A stretch of DNA of 64,000 nucleotides, from NCBI RefSeq assembly GCF_002261215.1, contig NZ_NEVS01000002.1, forward strand, positions 124,001 to 188,000, given 5' to 3'. A model generated the notes under the pieces. It was not told the origin of the DNA and made no database searches. It saw only the letters and a list, made by a program, of their open reading frames with translations. Source of the stretch: Bordetella genomosp. 11. Its GTDB lineage: Bacteria > Pseudomonadota > Gammaproteobacteria > Burkholderiales > Burkholderiaceae_B. A program made the position numbers and the translations under genes. This document shows, in pieces, positions 10,034-19,563 of this stretch. Position 1 is the first letter of the stretch; each line of letters begins with the position of its first letter.

Positions 10034-11524
10034 TTAGAACTCCAGCAGTTCGAACGAAAAACCCACCTTGCGCCATTCCGATTCCTCGGCGCGCAGGGTG
10101 AAGTCGCTCAAGGGGTGTTCGGTCAGCCATTCGTGCCGCACGCGCACGACGATGGAATCGCCTCGCACGGAGACCGACAGGGGCAGGGTGTCCAGGTCTT
10201 CGCGCCGGCGGAACAGCAATACCGCCAGGCGCAGGCACAGGATGGCCAGCCATTCCTCGCGGTTGCGCACCAGCGGTTCCAGCTTGCCGAGCTTGCCGTG
10301 GTGGCCCAGTGCCAGCAGGGCCAGCAGGCGCTGGTCGTCGCGCGAGAAACCCGGCATGTCCGCGTTGCCCAGCACGTAGGCGGAATGCTTGTGGTAGTCG
10401 TTGTGCGCGATCGACAGGCCGATTTCGTGCAAGTCCGCCGCCCAACCCAGCGCGTGCGCCAGTTCGTGGCGATCGCCGCCGTCTTCGATGCCCGATTCCT
10501 TGAACAGCGTCAATGCGGCGCGGCGCACGCGCGCGGCCTGATTGACGTCGATGTGATAGCGCTTCATGAACTGCCGCACGGATTCGTCGCGCTTGTCGTG
10601 CTGATCGTCCCGGCCCAGCAGGTCGTAAAGGACACCCAGCCGCAAGGCGCCGTCGCCGGTGTGCATGACGTCGATGTTCAGCTCGTCGAACAGCGCGCTC
10701 ATGATGGCCAGGCCGCCGGGCAGCACGTCCGCGCGTTCCACCTTGATGCCGGGCAGTTCGGAGGGGATGACCCGCCCGGCGCGGACGATGCGGTCCTTGA
10801 GCTTGTTCAGGCCCGCGCGGGTGATGCCGCGGTTGGAAAACCCGCATTCCGTCAGGATGGCGTACAGGGCCTTGGCCGTGCCGGAGGACCCGTAGGCTTC
10901 TTTCCACCCCATTTTGCGATACTGCTTGGCGATGACTTCGGCCTCGCGGCGCGCGGCCAGTTCGGCCAGCTTCATCTGATGCGCATCGACCACGCCGTCG
11001 CGGAAGAACTGCCGGCTGTAGCTGACGCACCCCATGTACAGCGAGGACATCAGGCCCGGCTCGTAGCCCTTGCCGATGATGACTTCGGTGGACCCGCCGC
11101 CGATGTCGATCACCAGCCGCTTGTTGGGGGAGGGGGGCAGGGTATGGACCACGCCGGAGAAAATCAGGCGCGCTTCCTCGCGACCGGCGATGACCTCGAT
11201 GGGAAAGCCCAGCGCGGCTTCGGCGCGCGGCAGGAATTCGGCGGTATTGCGGGCGACCCGGAAGGTATTGGTGGCGACGGCGCGCACCCGGCTGGGGTGG
11301 AAGCTGCGCAGTCTTTCGCCGAATCTTTCGAGGACCTCGATGGCGCGCTCGACAGCCTCGCCGGACAGGCGCTTGTCGGCATCCAGGCCGGCCGCCAGGC
11401 GAACGGTTTCCTTCAGCCTGTCGATCTGGTAGATCTGGGCCGCGCCTTCCTGTTGGACGACCCGCCCGATGGACAGGCGGAAACTGTTGGAACCAAGGTC
11501 GACGGCGGCCAGTAGATGATCCAT
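10034..11524 (-). CDS. ppx: Exopolyphosphatase Ppx/GppA family
   Basis: A 496-residue member of the ASKHA-fold Ppx/GppA family that processively removes terminal phosphate from polyphosphate or hydrolyses pppGpp. The N-terminal actin-like motif is LLAAVDLGSNSFRLSIGRV; the second phosphate-binding motif is LVIDIGGGSTEVIIGKG; the C-terminal HD-like region includes the HALGWAADLHEIG segment. I chose the ATG at 11524 because the conserved beta strand starts four residues later; ATGs at 11560 and 11629 extend into a sequence lacking family features. It is divergent from ppk over 176 bp, so synthesis and breakdown of polyphosphate share one control region. Confidence 0.92.
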   Translation of the reverse strand: MDHLLAAVDLGSNSFRLSIGRVVQQEGAAQIYQIDRLKETVRLAAGLDADKRLSGEAVERAIEVLERFGERLRSFHPSRVRAVATNTFRVARNTAEFLPRAEAALGFPIEVIAGREEARLIFSGVVHTLPPSPNKRLVIDIGGGSTEVIIGKGYEPGLMSSLYMGCVSYSRQFFRDGVVDAHQMKLAELAARREAEVIAKQYRKMGWKEAYGSSGTAKALYAILTECGFSNRGITRAGLNKLKDRIVRAGRVIPSELPGIKVERADVLPGGLAIMSALFDELNIDVMHTGDGALRLGVLYDLLGRDDQHDKRDESVRQFMKRYHIDVNQAARVRRAALTLFKESGIEDGGDRHELAHALGWAADLHEIGLSIAHNDYHKHSAYVLGNADMPGFSRDDQRLLALLALGHHGKLGKLEPLVRNREEWLAILCLRLAVLLFRRREDLDTLPLSVSVRGDSIVVRVRHEWLTEHPLSDFTLRAEESEWRKVGFSFELLEF

Positions 11525-11622
11525 GCGGCTGAAAGCAAGAAAGCGGGAGAGACGCGCCATTATAGAGAGGTGATTTTTCCCGCGGTCGCGCGCAGGGAAA
11601 ATTGGGCGTAGGCTTGCAGAGT

Positions 11623-11662
11623 TTGACACCAGGCTGTCATGGAATAGTCACAAAACTGACGT
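11623..11662. promoter_or_regulatory. Pho box array between ppx and ppk
   Basis: Heptamers CTGTCAT (11634-11640), TAGTCAC (11645-11651) and CTGACGT (11656-11662) are spaced exactly 11 bp, with a weaker TTGACAC at 11623. The first pair matches the 18-bp PhoB consensus at 13 positions by my count. It lies 39 bp before the ppk ATG, in the orientation usual for ppk activation. Confidence 0.6.
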
Positions 11663-11700
11663 AAAACCCGTCCGCTGGCTTACAAGATACGGAATTCCGA

Positions 11701-13788
11701 ATGACTTCGAATGTGGCATCCCCGCCCTTGTTCTTGAACCGGGAGCTCTCGCTCCTCAAGTTCAATGAGCGCGTCCTGGCCATGGCGCAGAATCCCTCGA
11801 CCCCCTTGCTCGAGCGGCTGCGCTACGTCTGCATCGTCAGTTCGAACCTGGACGAATTCTTCGAGATTCGTATTTCCAGCCTGAAAGAGCAGCAGCGGCA
11901 GACGCCGAACCTGGTCGGCGCGGACGGCCTGACGCCGGGCGAGGCCTACGAGCAGGTGCAGGCTGCCGTCCATATCCTGGTGGGACGCCAGTACGACCTG
12001 CTCAACGACGAAATCCTGCCCCGCCTGAACGAACAGGGCATCGTGCTGCACCATGCCTCGGAATGGAACGAGGCGCAGCAGGCCTGGGCGCGCGAGACCT
12101 TTCATCGCGACGTGATGCCGCTGCTGACGCCGATCGGGCTGGACCCGGCCCACCCGTTTCCGCGCGTGTACAACAAAAGCCTGAATTACATCGTGCCGCT
12201 GCGCGGCGTCGATGCCTTCGGACGCAAAGCGTCCATTGCCATCGTGCAGGCGCCGCGCGCGCTGTCCAGGCTGATAAGCATGCCGCCGGAGCTGTCCGGC
12301 CATCCCGATGGCTATGTGCTGCTGACATCGCTGATGCGCGCTTTCGTCGGCGAGCTGTTCCCCGGCATGGAGATGCAGGGCTGCTACCAGTGGCGGGTGA
12401 CGCGCAACAGCGATCTCTTCGTCGACGAGGAAGAAGTCACCAACCTGCGGCAGGCGCTGCAGGGCGAATTGTCGCAGCGCAACTTCGGTTCCGCCGTGCG
12501 GCTGGAAATCGACAAGCTGACCCCGCCCGACCTGGAGGCCTTCCTGCAGCGCGAGTTCTCGCTGGCACAGAGCGACACCTACCGGGTCAACGGGCCGGTC
12601 AACCTGTCGCGGCTGATGCAGCTGTGCAACGTGCGGGACCGGCCCAACCTGTTGTTTCCGGAATACCGCGCGCCGGTGCCGGCCCCGTTCGACCAGCCCT
12701 CGGTCAATCCCGCCACCATGTTCGCCGCGATCGCCGCGGGCGACCGGCTGCTGCACCACCCCTACCAGTCCTTCCAGCCGGTGATCGACTTCCTGACCGC
12801 CGCGGCGCTGGATCCGGACGTGATGGCCATCAAGCAGACGATCTATCGGACCGGCGAGGATTCCGAACTGATGCAGATCCTGCTGGCGGCGGCGCGGGCA
12901 GGCAAGGAGGTCACGGTCGTCGTCGAGCTGATGGCCCGTTTCGACGAGCAGACCAACATCAACTGGGCCGCGCGCCTGGAGGAAGTCGGCGCCCACGTCG
13001 TCTACGGGGTGGTCGGGCACAAGACCCATGCCAAGATGGCCGTGGTTCTGCGGCGCGAGCAGGGCCGGCTGCGGCGCTACGCGCACCTGGGAACCGGCAA
13101 CTACCACCCCCGCACGGCGCGCCTGTACACCGATTTCGGCCTTTTGACGGCCGATCCGGACATCTGCGAGGACATGGACAAAGTGTTCGCCCAGTTGACC
13201 GGCCTGGGGGCCCGCCGCACGCTGAAGGCGCTGCTGCAATCCCCGTTCACATTGCACGAAAGCATGGTGGCCCTGATCCGCGCGGAGGCCCAGGCGGCCC
13301 GGCAGGGCCGCAAGGCCCGCATCATGGCCAAAATGAACTCCCTGCTGGAAACCGGGGTCATTGAAGAGCTGTACGAGGCCAGCCAGGCCGGCGTGAAGAT
13401 CGACCTGGTCGTGCGCGGCGTCTGCGCCCTGCGCAGCGGCGTCGCCGGCCTGTCGGAGAATATCCGCGTGCGTTCGATCGTCGGCCGTTTCCTGGAGCAT
13501 TCGCGCGTCTTCTATTTCTACGCGGACGGCAAGGAAACGGTGTATCTGTCCTCCGCCGACTGGATGGACCGCAATTTCTTCCGCCGTGTCGAAATCGCCT
13601 TTCCGGTGAAGGACAAAGCGTTGAAGAAGCGGGTCATCGACGAGGCGTTCACCTATGCGCTGCGGGACAACCAGCTGGCGTGGCAACAGCAGGCGGACGG
13701 GGACTACACACGGGTGCGCAGCCGCGCGGCGCCGTTCAACCTGCATGAGCACCTGATGCGCAAGCTAGGCAACGGCAGCACGGCCTAG
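11701..13788 (+). CDS. ppk: Polyphosphate kinase 1
   Basis: A 695-residue PPK1, which makes long-chain polyphosphate from ATP. The four-domain layout is normal: N-terminal domain from LFLNRELSLLKFNERVL, head domain, and two phospholipase D-like C-terminal domains. The autophosphorylated histidine corresponds to His443 in THAKM, and a second conserved histidine lies in the LHESMVALI segment. The ATG at 11701 is immediately upstream of the conserved region. The Pho box array upstream suggests induction at low phosphate, and pst genes follow after a 0.5-kb repeat region. Confidence 0.96.
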   Translation: MTSNVASPPLFLNRELSLLKFNERVLAMAQNPSTPLLERLRYVCIVSSNLDEFFEIRISSLKEQQRQTPNLVGADGLTPGEAYEQVQAAVHILVGRQYDLLNDEILPRLNEQGIVLHHASEWNEAQQAWARETFHRDVMPLLTPIGLDPAHPFPRVYNKSLNYIVPLRGVDAFGRKASIAIVQAPRALSRLISMPPELSGHPDGYVLLTSLMRAFVGELFPGMEMQGCYQWRVTRNSDLFVDEEEVTNLRQALQGELSQRNFGSAVRLEIDKLTPPDLEAFLQREFSLAQSDTYRVNGPVNLSRLMQLCNVRDRPNLLFPEYRAPVPAPFDQPSVNPATMFAAIAAGDRLLHHPYQSFQPVIDFLTAAALDPDVMAIKQTIYRTGEDSELMQILLAAARAGKEVTVVVELMARFDEQTNINWAARLEEVGAHVVYGVVGHKTHAKMAVVLRREQGRLRRYAHLGTGNYHPRTARLYTDFGLLTADPDICEDMDKVFAQLTGLGARRTLKALLQSPFTLHESMVALIRAEAQAARQGRKARIMAKMNSLLETGVIEELYEASQAGVKIDLVVRGVCALRSGVAGLSENIRVRSIVGRFLEHSRVFYFYADGKETVYLSSADWMDRNFFRRVEIAFPVKDKALKKRVIDEAFTYALRDNQLAWQQQADGDYTRVRSRAAPFNLHEHLMRKLGNGSTA

Positions 13789-13841
13789 TCCCAAATTTTA
13801 CCCGGCTAAAATATGCCGGGCAGCCCCCCGACCGAACCGGA

Positions 13842-14179
13842 CAGGTGCCACCCGACCGGAGACGCCAAGGGTCCGGCTCCGCCGTCCCTCCAGCGTCGCC
13901 CCCTGGGGAGAAGCACGCCGCACTTCGGCGGTGCGCACCCACCACACCGCCCCGCAAAAAACAGGTGCCGCCAATCGGGGACGCCGAGGATCCGGCTCCG
14001 CCGGTCCTCCAGCGTCGCCCCCACAAGGGGGAAGCGCGCAGCGCTTCGGGGGTGGGACTAGCCACCACCCCGCCCCGCAAAAAACAGGTGCCCCCAATCG
14101 GGGACGCCGAGGATCCGGCTCCGCCGGTCCTCTAGCGTCGCCCCCTTAAGGGAGAAGCGCGCAGCGCTTCGGGGGTAGA
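13842..14179. repeat. Three tandem ~120-bp GC-rich repeats with internal hairpins
   Basis: Units start at 13842, 13962 and 14085, each opening with CAGGTGCC; the first two are 120 and 123 bp and the third is cut short at about 95 bp. Units 2 and 3 are nearly identical, while unit 1 has diverged. Each unit has two inverted repeats: a GAGGAtCCGGC/GCCGGtCCTC stem and a GAAGCGC-GCA-GCGCTTC stem. The arrays resemble the intergenic hairpin repeats of other high-GC proteobacteria; no transposase or terminal target duplication is seen. Confidence 0.8.
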
Positions 14180-14188
14180 CAATTATGA

Positions 14189-14206
14189 CTGTCACTATCT
14201 TGTCAT
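14189..14206 (+). promoter_or_regulatory. Pho box upstream of pstS
   Basis: CTGTCACTATCTTGTCAT has two heptamers 11 bp apart and matches the PhoB consensus at 13 of 18 positions by my count. It starts ten bases after the last repeat unit and lies about 84 bp before the pstS ATG. Confidence 0.65.
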
Positions 14207-14289
14207 TTTCGCCTCTTAACATGCGGGGCATGACGAACAAGCGGGGCCTGTCCCGCGGTCATTCACCCACAAACGATAAGGAAACCACA

Positions 14290-15324
14290 ATGCGTGTGTT
14301 CAAGCAGATCTCCCTGGGCATCGCCCTGAGCGCTGCGGTATTTGCCGTGCAGGCTGCCGATATCACCGGCGCCGGTGCTTCGTTCCCGTACCCGGTCTAC
14401 GCCAAGTGGGCGTCGGACTACAAGGCGGCGACGGGCAGCGCGGTCAACTACCAGTCCATCGGATCGGGCGGGGGCCAGCAACAGATCATCGCCAAGACGG
14501 TGGACTTCGGCGCGTCGGATGACCCGATGAGCGGCGCGGACCTGGACAAGAACGGTCTGCTGCAGTTCCCCGGCGTGATCGGCGGCACCGTCGCCGTGGT
14601 GAACATCAACGGCGTGAATGCCGGCGAATTGAAGCTGTCCGGCCCCGTGCTGGCCGACATCTTCATGGGCAAGATCAAGAAGTGGGACGATGCCCAGATC
14701 AAGGCGATGAATCCGGACCTGAAGCTGCCTTCGGCCGACATCATCGTGGTGCATCGTTCCGACGGTTCGGGCACGACGTTCGGCTGGACCAACTACCTGT
14801 CCAAGGTTTCCCCCGACTGGAAGTCGCAAGTCGGTGAAGGCAAGGCGGTGAAGTGGCCGGTCGGCCAGGGCGGCAAGGGCAACGAAGGCGTGTCCGCCTA
14901 CGTCGGCCAGCTGAAGAACTCCATCGGCTACGTCGAATACGCCTACGCCAAGCAGAACAAGCTTGCCTGGACGCAGCTGAAGAACGAAGCCGGCAAGTTC
15001 GTCCAGCCGGAGCAGGCTGCCTTCGCCGCGGCCGCCGCGAACGCGGACTGGAAGAGCGCGCCCGGCATGGGCGTGGTGCTGACCAACGAGCCGGGCGAAA
15101 AGTCCTGGCCCGTGACCTCCGCCACCTTCATCCTGGTGCACAAGGTCCAGGACAAGCCGGTGCAGGGCGAGGCCGTGCTGAAGTTCTTCGACTGGGCCTT
15201 CAAGAACGGCCAGAATTCGGCCGCGGCCCTGGACTACGTGCCGCTGCCTGAGGCGGTGACGACGCAGATCCGCGCCTCCTGGAGCGGCATCAAGTCCGCC
15301 GACGGCAAGGCTGTCTGGAAGTAA
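14290..15324 (+). CDS. pstS: Phosphate ABC transporter, periplasmic phosphate-binding protein PstS
   Basis: A 344-residue periplasmic binding protein of the high-affinity phosphate uptake system. Residues 1-22 form a signal peptide (MRVFKQISLGIALSAAVFAV) with cleavage predicted after QAA. The mature protein opens with DITGAGASFPYPVYAKW and holds the phosphate-contact segments SGGGQQQI, FGASDDPMSG and HRSDGSGTTFGWTNYL, all close to E. coli PstS. The ATG at 14290 follows GATAAGGAAACCACA. It is first in pstS-pstC-pstA-pstB, but a strong hairpin separates it from pstC. Confidence 0.97.
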   Translation: MRVFKQISLGIALSAAVFAVQAADITGAGASFPYPVYAKWASDYKAATGSAVNYQSIGSGGGQQQIIAKTVDFGASDDPMSGADLDKNGLLQFPGVIGGTVAVVNINGVNAGELKLSGPVLADIFMGKIKKWDDAQIKAMNPDLKLPSADIIVVHRSDGSGTTFGWTNYLSKVSPDWKSQVGEGKAVKWPVGQGGKGNEGVSAYVGQLKNSIGYVEYAYAKQNKLAWTQLKNEAGKFVQPEQAAFAAAAANADWKSAPGMGVVLTNEPGEKSWPVTSATFILVHKVQDKPVQGEAVLKFFDWAFKNGQNSAAALDYVPLPEAVTTQIRASWSGIKSADGKAVWK

Positions 15325-15336
15325 CGCTGTCCCCGC

Positions 15337-15370
15337 AAGGCCCGGGCGCCCATGCCCGGGCCTTTCTCTT
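15337..15370 (+). terminator. Strong hairpin between pstS and pstC
   Basis: AAGGCCCGGGC (15337-15347) and GCCCGGGCCTT (15354-15364) pair perfectly around GCCCAT, then TCTCTT follows. It probably terminates or protects most pstS transcripts, so that the binding protein exceeds the membrane components. Confidence 0.7.
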
Positions 15371-15389
15371 CCTCTAGGAAAGCCCATCC

Positions 15390-16406
15390 ATGAGCGCGGT
15401 AGTGGATAATAATGTGCCGATTCCGCATGACGCGGACACCTCCGTAGCCTACGGCACACCTTCCCCAATGAAGCAAAACAACAATGCGCTGATGGATGCG
15501 CTGTTCAAGAACCTTACGCGTCTATTTGCCTTCCTGGTTTTCAGCCTGCTGGCCGCGGTTCTTGTGTCGTTGATCTACGGCAGCCGCGAAACGCTCGCGC
15601 AGTACGGCCTGTCGTTCCTGTTCACCAACGATTGGGACCCCGTCAAGCGCAATTTCGGCGCCGTCGTGCCGATCTACGGCACGCTGGCGACATCGGCCAT
15701 CGCGCTGCTCGTCGCCGTGCCGGTGTCGTTCGGCATCGCGATCTTCCTGACCGAGCTCTCGCCCACCTGGCTGCGCCGGCCGCTGGGCACGGCCATCGAG
15801 ATGCTGGCGGCGATTCCGTCCATTATCTACGGCATGTGGGGCCTGTTCGTCTTTGTGCCGGTCTTCCAGCAGTATGTGCAGCCGACGCTGATCGAAGTGC
15901 TGGGCAATATCCCGCTGATCGGCGGCTGGTTCGCCGGCCCGCCGTTCGGTATCGGCATCTTCACCGCCGGGCTGATCCTGTCCATCATGATCATCCCCTT
16001 CATCACGGCGGTGATGCGCGACGTCTTCGAGCTCGTACCGCCCATGCTGAAGGAATCGGCCTACGGCCTGGGCAGCACCACCTGGGAAGTGATGTGGCGG
16101 GTCGTCCTGCCGTTCACCAAGTCGGGCGTCATCGGCGGCATCATGCTGGGACTGGGCCGCGCCCTGGGCGAGACCATGGCGGTGACCTTCGTCATCGGCA
16201 ATTCCTTCTCGCTGGGCGGTTCGCTGTTCTCGCCGGGGAATTCGATCGCCTCCGCCCTGGCCAATGAGTTCAACGAAGCGGGCGGCCTGCAGAAGTCCGC
16301 GCTGCTGGAACTGGGCCTGGTGCTGTTCATCATCACCACTATCGTCCTCGCGCTTTCCAAGCTGCTGCTGGCTCGGCTGGCGCTGCAGGAAGGCAAGAAA
16401 AACTGA
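15390..16406 (+). CDS. pstC: Phosphate ABC transporter permease PstC
   Basis: A 338-residue inner-membrane permease. After a hydrophilic N-terminal stretch of about 45 residues, six membrane segments follow; the binding-protein-dependent transport signature is seen as [30 protein letters not shown] with the conserved [10 protein letters not shown]. PstC pairs with PstA to form the channel. An internal ATG at the [13 protein letters not shown] segment could be an alternative start giving a more typical length. Confidence 0.95.
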   Translation: MSAVVDNNVPIPHDADTSVAYGTPSPMKQNNNALMDALFKNLTRLFAFLVFSLLAAVLVSLIYGSRETLAQYGLSFLFTNDWDPVKRNFGAVVPIYGTLATSAIALLVAVPVSFGIAIFLTELSPTWLRRPLGTAIEMLAAIPSIIYGMWGLFVFVPVFQQYVQPTLIEVLGNIPLIGGWFAGPPFGIGIFTAGLILSIMIIPFITAVMRDVFELVPPMLKESAYGLGSTTWEVMWRVVLPFTKSGVIGGIMLGLGRALGETMAVTFVIGNSFSLGGSLFSPGNSIASALANEFNEAGGLQKSALLELGLVLFIITTIVLALSKLLLARLALQEGKKN

Positions 16407-16423
16407 GGCGTCGGAAAATCGTC

Positions 16424-17281
16424 ATGGCCGTATCCGTCATCACTATGCAGAACGCCATCTACCGGCGCCGCCGTGTCGTCAACAAGGTCATGCTGACCTT
16501 GTCGATGGCCGCGCTGGTGTTCGGCCTCTTCTGGCTGTTCTGGATCATCGCCACCCTGCTGCTGAAAGGCGGCGCGGCAGTCTCGTTCGCCCTGTTCACC
16601 GAAATCACGCCGCCTCCCGGGCAGGCCGGCGGCCTGATCAACGCGATCATGGGCAGCTTGATGATGGTGGGCGTCGGGACCCTGATAGGCACGCCGGTGG
16701 GCATCCTGGCCGGCACCTACCTGGCCGAGTATGGCCGCGCCGGCTGGCTGGCGCCCGCCACGCGCTTCCTCAACGATGTGCTGCTGTCGGCACCCTCGAT
16801 CATCATCGGCCTGTTCATCTACGCCGTGTATGTCGCCCAGGTCGGCCACTACTCCGGCTGGGCGGGGTCGCTGGCGCTGGCCATCCTCGTGGTGCCGGTG
16901 GTCGTGCGCACCACCGACAACATGCTGCTGCTGGTGCCCAACGGCCTGCGCGAGGCAACCGCCGCGCTGGGCTGCCCCAAGTGGCGCATGATCACCCTGG
17001 TCTGCTACCGCGCGGCGCGTTCCGGCATCATGACCGGCATCCTGCTGGCCGTCGCCCGCATCTCGGGCGAGACCGCGCCCTTGCTGTTCACGGCGCTGTC
17101 CAACCAGTTCATGTCCCTGAACATGAACGCGCCCATGGCCAACCTGCCGGTAGTGATCTACCAGTTCGCGGCCAGCCCGTTCAAGGAATGGAACAACCTG
17201 GCCTGGGCCGGCGCCGGCCTGATCACGCTGGTCGTCCTGGCGATCAACATCGTCGCCCGCAACATGTTCCGCAAGTCCTGA
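16424..17281 (+). CDS. pstA: Phosphate ABC transporter permease PstA
   Basis: A 285-residue inner-membrane permease with six membrane segments. The EAA-type loop is [31 protein letters not shown], followed by [13 protein letters not shown], characteristic of PstA. It starts 17 bp after pstC and is followed 55 bp later by pstB. Confidence 0.95.
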   Translation: MAVSVITMQNAIYRRRRVVNKVMLTLSMAALVFGLFWLFWIIATLLLKGGAAVSFALFTEITPPPGQAGGLINAIMGSLMMVGVGTLIGTPVGILAGTYLAEYGRAGWLAPATRFLNDVLLSAPSIIIGLFIYAVYVAQVGHYSGWAGSLALAILVVPVVVRTTDNMLLLVPNGLREATAALGCPKWRMITLVCYRAARSGIMTGILLAVARISGETAPLLFTALSNQFMSLNMNAPMANLPVVIYQFAASPFKEWNNLAWAGAGLITLVVLAINIVARNMFRKS

Positions 17282-17336
17282 CCCGACCGACCTGATCCGC
17301 CGCTCGCGCCCGTCGGCGCGGCACTTGGGAAACGAT

Positions 17337-18113
17337 ATGGAAAACACCCTGCAAGCCCTCTCCTCGAAGCTCGAGGTCAGGAACCTGAATTTCTACTACG
17401 GCAAGTTCCACGCGATCCGCAACGTGAACATGTCGATCCGGGAAAAGAAAGTCACTGCCTTCATCGGGCCGTCCGGCTGCGGCAAGTCGACCCTGCTGCG
17501 CACGTTCAACCGGATGTTCGAGCTGTATCCGGGCCAGCGCGCCGAAGGCGAAATCCTGCTGGATGGCGAGAACCTGCTGACCACGCGCACGGATATCTCG
17601 CTGATCCGCGCCAAGGTCGGCATGGTGTTCCAGAAGCCGACGCCGTTTCCCATGAGCATCTACGACAACATCGCCTTCGGCGTGCGCCTTTTCGAGCGCC
17701 TGAGCAAGGGCGAAATGGACGAGCGCGTGGAATGGGCACTGACCAAGGCCGCGTTGTGGAACGAGGTCAAGGACAAGATCCATCAGAGCGGCAACAGCCT
17801 GTCGGGCGGGCAGCAGCAGCGCCTGTGCATCGCCCGCGGCGTGGCCATCAAGCCGGAAGTCCTGCTGCTGGACGAACCCTGCTCGGCGCTGGACCCGATT
17901 TCGACCGCCAAGATCGAGGAATTGATCGCCGAACTCAAGAACGAGTACACGGTGGTCATCGTCACGCACAACATGCAGCAGGCGGCGCGCTGCTCCGATT
18001 ACACGGCGTACATGTACCTGGGCGAACTGATGGAGTTCGGCGAAACCGACCAGATCTTCGTCAAGCCCAAGCGCAAGGAAACGGAAGACTACATCACGGG
18101 CCGTTTCGGTTAA
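17337..18113 (+). CDS. pstB: Phosphate ABC transporter ATP-binding protein PstB
   Basis: A 258-residue ABC ATPase energising PstCA. Walker A is GPSGCGKST (residues 44-52), the signature is [14 protein letters not shown], Walker B is [12 protein letters not shown], and the H-loop is [10 protein letters not shown]. The length is that of E. coli PstB (about 257). I chose ATG at 17337 ([10 protein letters not shown]) over an in-frame TTG at 17325. In many proteobacteria phoU follows pstB; here the next gene is on the other strand, so phoU and phoBR are elsewhere or absent from this locus. Confidence 0.96.
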   Translation: MENTLQALSSKLEVRNLNFYYGKFHAIRNVNMSIREKKVTAFIGPSGCGKSTLLRTFNRMFELYPGQRAEGEILLDGENLLTTRTDISLIRAKVGMVFQKPTPFPMSIYDNIAFGVRLFERLSKGEMDERVEWALTKAALWNEVKDKIHQSGNSLSGGQQQRLCIARGVAIKPEVLLLDEPCSALDPISTAKIEELIAELKNEYTVVIVTHNMQQAARCSDYTAYMYLGELMEFGETDQIFVKPKRKETEDYITGRFG

Positions 18114-18209
18114 GCCGAAGGCGGCGCATGCCGCAAAGGTCCGCCATGCATGTCTGCCGGAGCCCACGGCCAGCTGTCGCGGCGTAGCGCGGCCTGGCGG
18201 CGTAGGCGG

Positions 18210-19529
18210 TCAGCCGCCTGCCCGGCCCGTTATGGGGGTGCGCCGCACTTCGGACAAGTAGATGAGGATCAGCGATACCCATACGATGCCGTAAAGCAGC
18301 ATGAAGCAGGTGGAGCGTATCCGGACCAGGTCCTGGATGGCGCCGAACAGGATGGGCAGCAGGAAGCCGCCCAGGCCGCCCGCCAGGCCGACGATGCCCG
18401 TGACGACGCCCATGTTCGCGGGGAAATCGTCCGCGACGTATTTGAAGGTGGACGCCATGCCGAAGGCGAATACCGCGCCCAGGACGAATGTCAGCGCGAT
18501 GAAGACCATCAGCGGCGTGTGCAGCTGGAAAGCCAGGGTGCCGTCAAGCGTATGGATGGCGAAATCCGTGGGCGGATAGGACAGCAGGAACAGGCAAATC
18601 CATGCCACCCACAGGCCCCACCACGTGACGCTGTGGGCGCCGAAGCGGTCGGCCAATCCGCCGCCGACCGCGCGCAGCACCGATCCGGGCAGCGAGAAAC
18701 CTGCCGCGAAGGCGGATGCCGCGACCAGCGATATGCCGTACTGGCCTTGCAGGTATTGCGGCATCCAGAGGGACAGCGCCGTGAAGCCGCCGAAAGTGAT
18801 GGAGTAGTACTGGCAGAGCCGCCACACGCGCGGGTCCCGCAATACCTTGAACGAATCCAGCAGCGAGCCCTGGGTCTTACCCGCGCCGGGGTCGCGCGCC
18901 GATGCCAGCCAGAAGATCGCCGCGGTGACCAGCAGGGCCACCGCGTAGGCGCGCGGAACGAAGCGCCAGCCGTAGGCCGCCAGCAGCGATGGCGTGACGA
19001 ACAGGTTGACCGCCGCGCCCGCGGTGCCCGCGCCGAAGAATCCCATGGCGAAGCCGCGCCGCGCCGGCGGGAAAAAGCGCGCGACATAAGGGGTACCGAC
19101 GGCGAAGGACGCACCCACGCAGCCCAGGAACAGGCCGATCAGCAGCAACTGCCATAGCGCCGTGGCATAGCTGACGATGTAGACCGGTATCGCGCAAATG
19201 ACGAGCAGCAGGGTCATGACGGTGCGGCCGCCGAAGCGGTCCGTCCATATGCCCAGCGGCAGGCGCATCACCGCGCCGGTCAGCACCGGCGTGGAGGTGA
19301 GCAGGCCGAACTGCGTGTTGTTCAGTTGCAGCTCCTGGCGCAACTGCACGCCGAGCACGCCGAACATCATCCAGACGACGAAGCAGACCAGGAAGGCCAG
19401 CGTGCTTGCGAACAGAACCGACCATGCCTGCGCGCCAACCTTGGGTGCGTCGCCGGACACCGGGACGGAAACGGATGGGCCGGCCGGCGCCAGGCTGGCG
19501 GTATCGCCGTTGGAGTTCATGATGGGCAT
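18210..19529 (-). CDS. narK: NarK-type nitrate/nitrite transporter (MFS)
   Basis: A 439-residue major facilitator with 12 predicted membrane segments. It shows the NNP-family pattern: FGLLTSTPVLTGAVMRLPLGIWTDRFGGR between helices 2 and 3, and a glycine-rich GFFGAGTAGAAVNLF segment matching the nitrate signature region. A second Gly-rich stretch, TGIVGLAGGLGGFLLP, lies in the C-terminal half. It is the last gene of the leftward nar operon, 34 bp after the parvulin gene. The start could be the ATG at 19529 or that at 19520. It probably imports nitrate or exchanges nitrate for nitrite. Confidence 0.88.
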   Translation of the reverse strand: MPIMNSNGDTASLAPAGPSVSVPVSGDAPKVGAQAWSVLFASTLAFLVCFVVWMMFGVLGVQLRQELQLNNTQFGLLTSTPVLTGAVMRLPLGIWTDRFGGRTVMTLLLVICAIPVYIVSYATALWQLLLIGLFLGCVGASFAVGTPYVARFFPPARRGFAMGFFGAGTAGAAVNLFVTPSLLAAYGWRFVPRAYAVALLVTAAIFWLASARDPGAGKTQGSLLDSFKVLRDPRVWRLCQYYSITFGGFTALSLWMPQYLQGQYGISLVAASAFAAGFSLPGSVLRAVGGGLADRFGAHSVTWWGLWVAWICLFLLSYPPTDFAIHTLDGTLAFQLHTPLMVFIALTFVLGAVFAFGMASTFKYVADDFPANMGVVTGIVGLAGGLGGFLLPILFGAIQDLVRIRSTCFMLLYGIVWVSLILIYLSEVRRTPITGRAGG

Positions 19530-19563
19530 CTCGTGAGGGGTGTCCGGGCGGCATGGAACATCG

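Larger units (their letters stand above)
13789..14289. other. Repeat-bearing intergenic region between ppk and pstS
   Basis: A 501-bp gap. It contains a short hairpin just after ppk (CCCGGC 13801-13806 with GCCGGG 13815-13820), three tandem repeat units (13842-14179) and a Pho box (14189-14206). Open frames on both strands through the repeats are Arg/Pro/Gly-rich and mirror one another, as expected of non-coding repeats. No gene is supported. Confidence 0.8.

Noticed and set aside
13798..14240. Several 70-110 codon open frames on both strands in the repeat region
   Set aside because: They mirror one another and follow the repeat units; they have no ribosome binding sites and no recognisable product.
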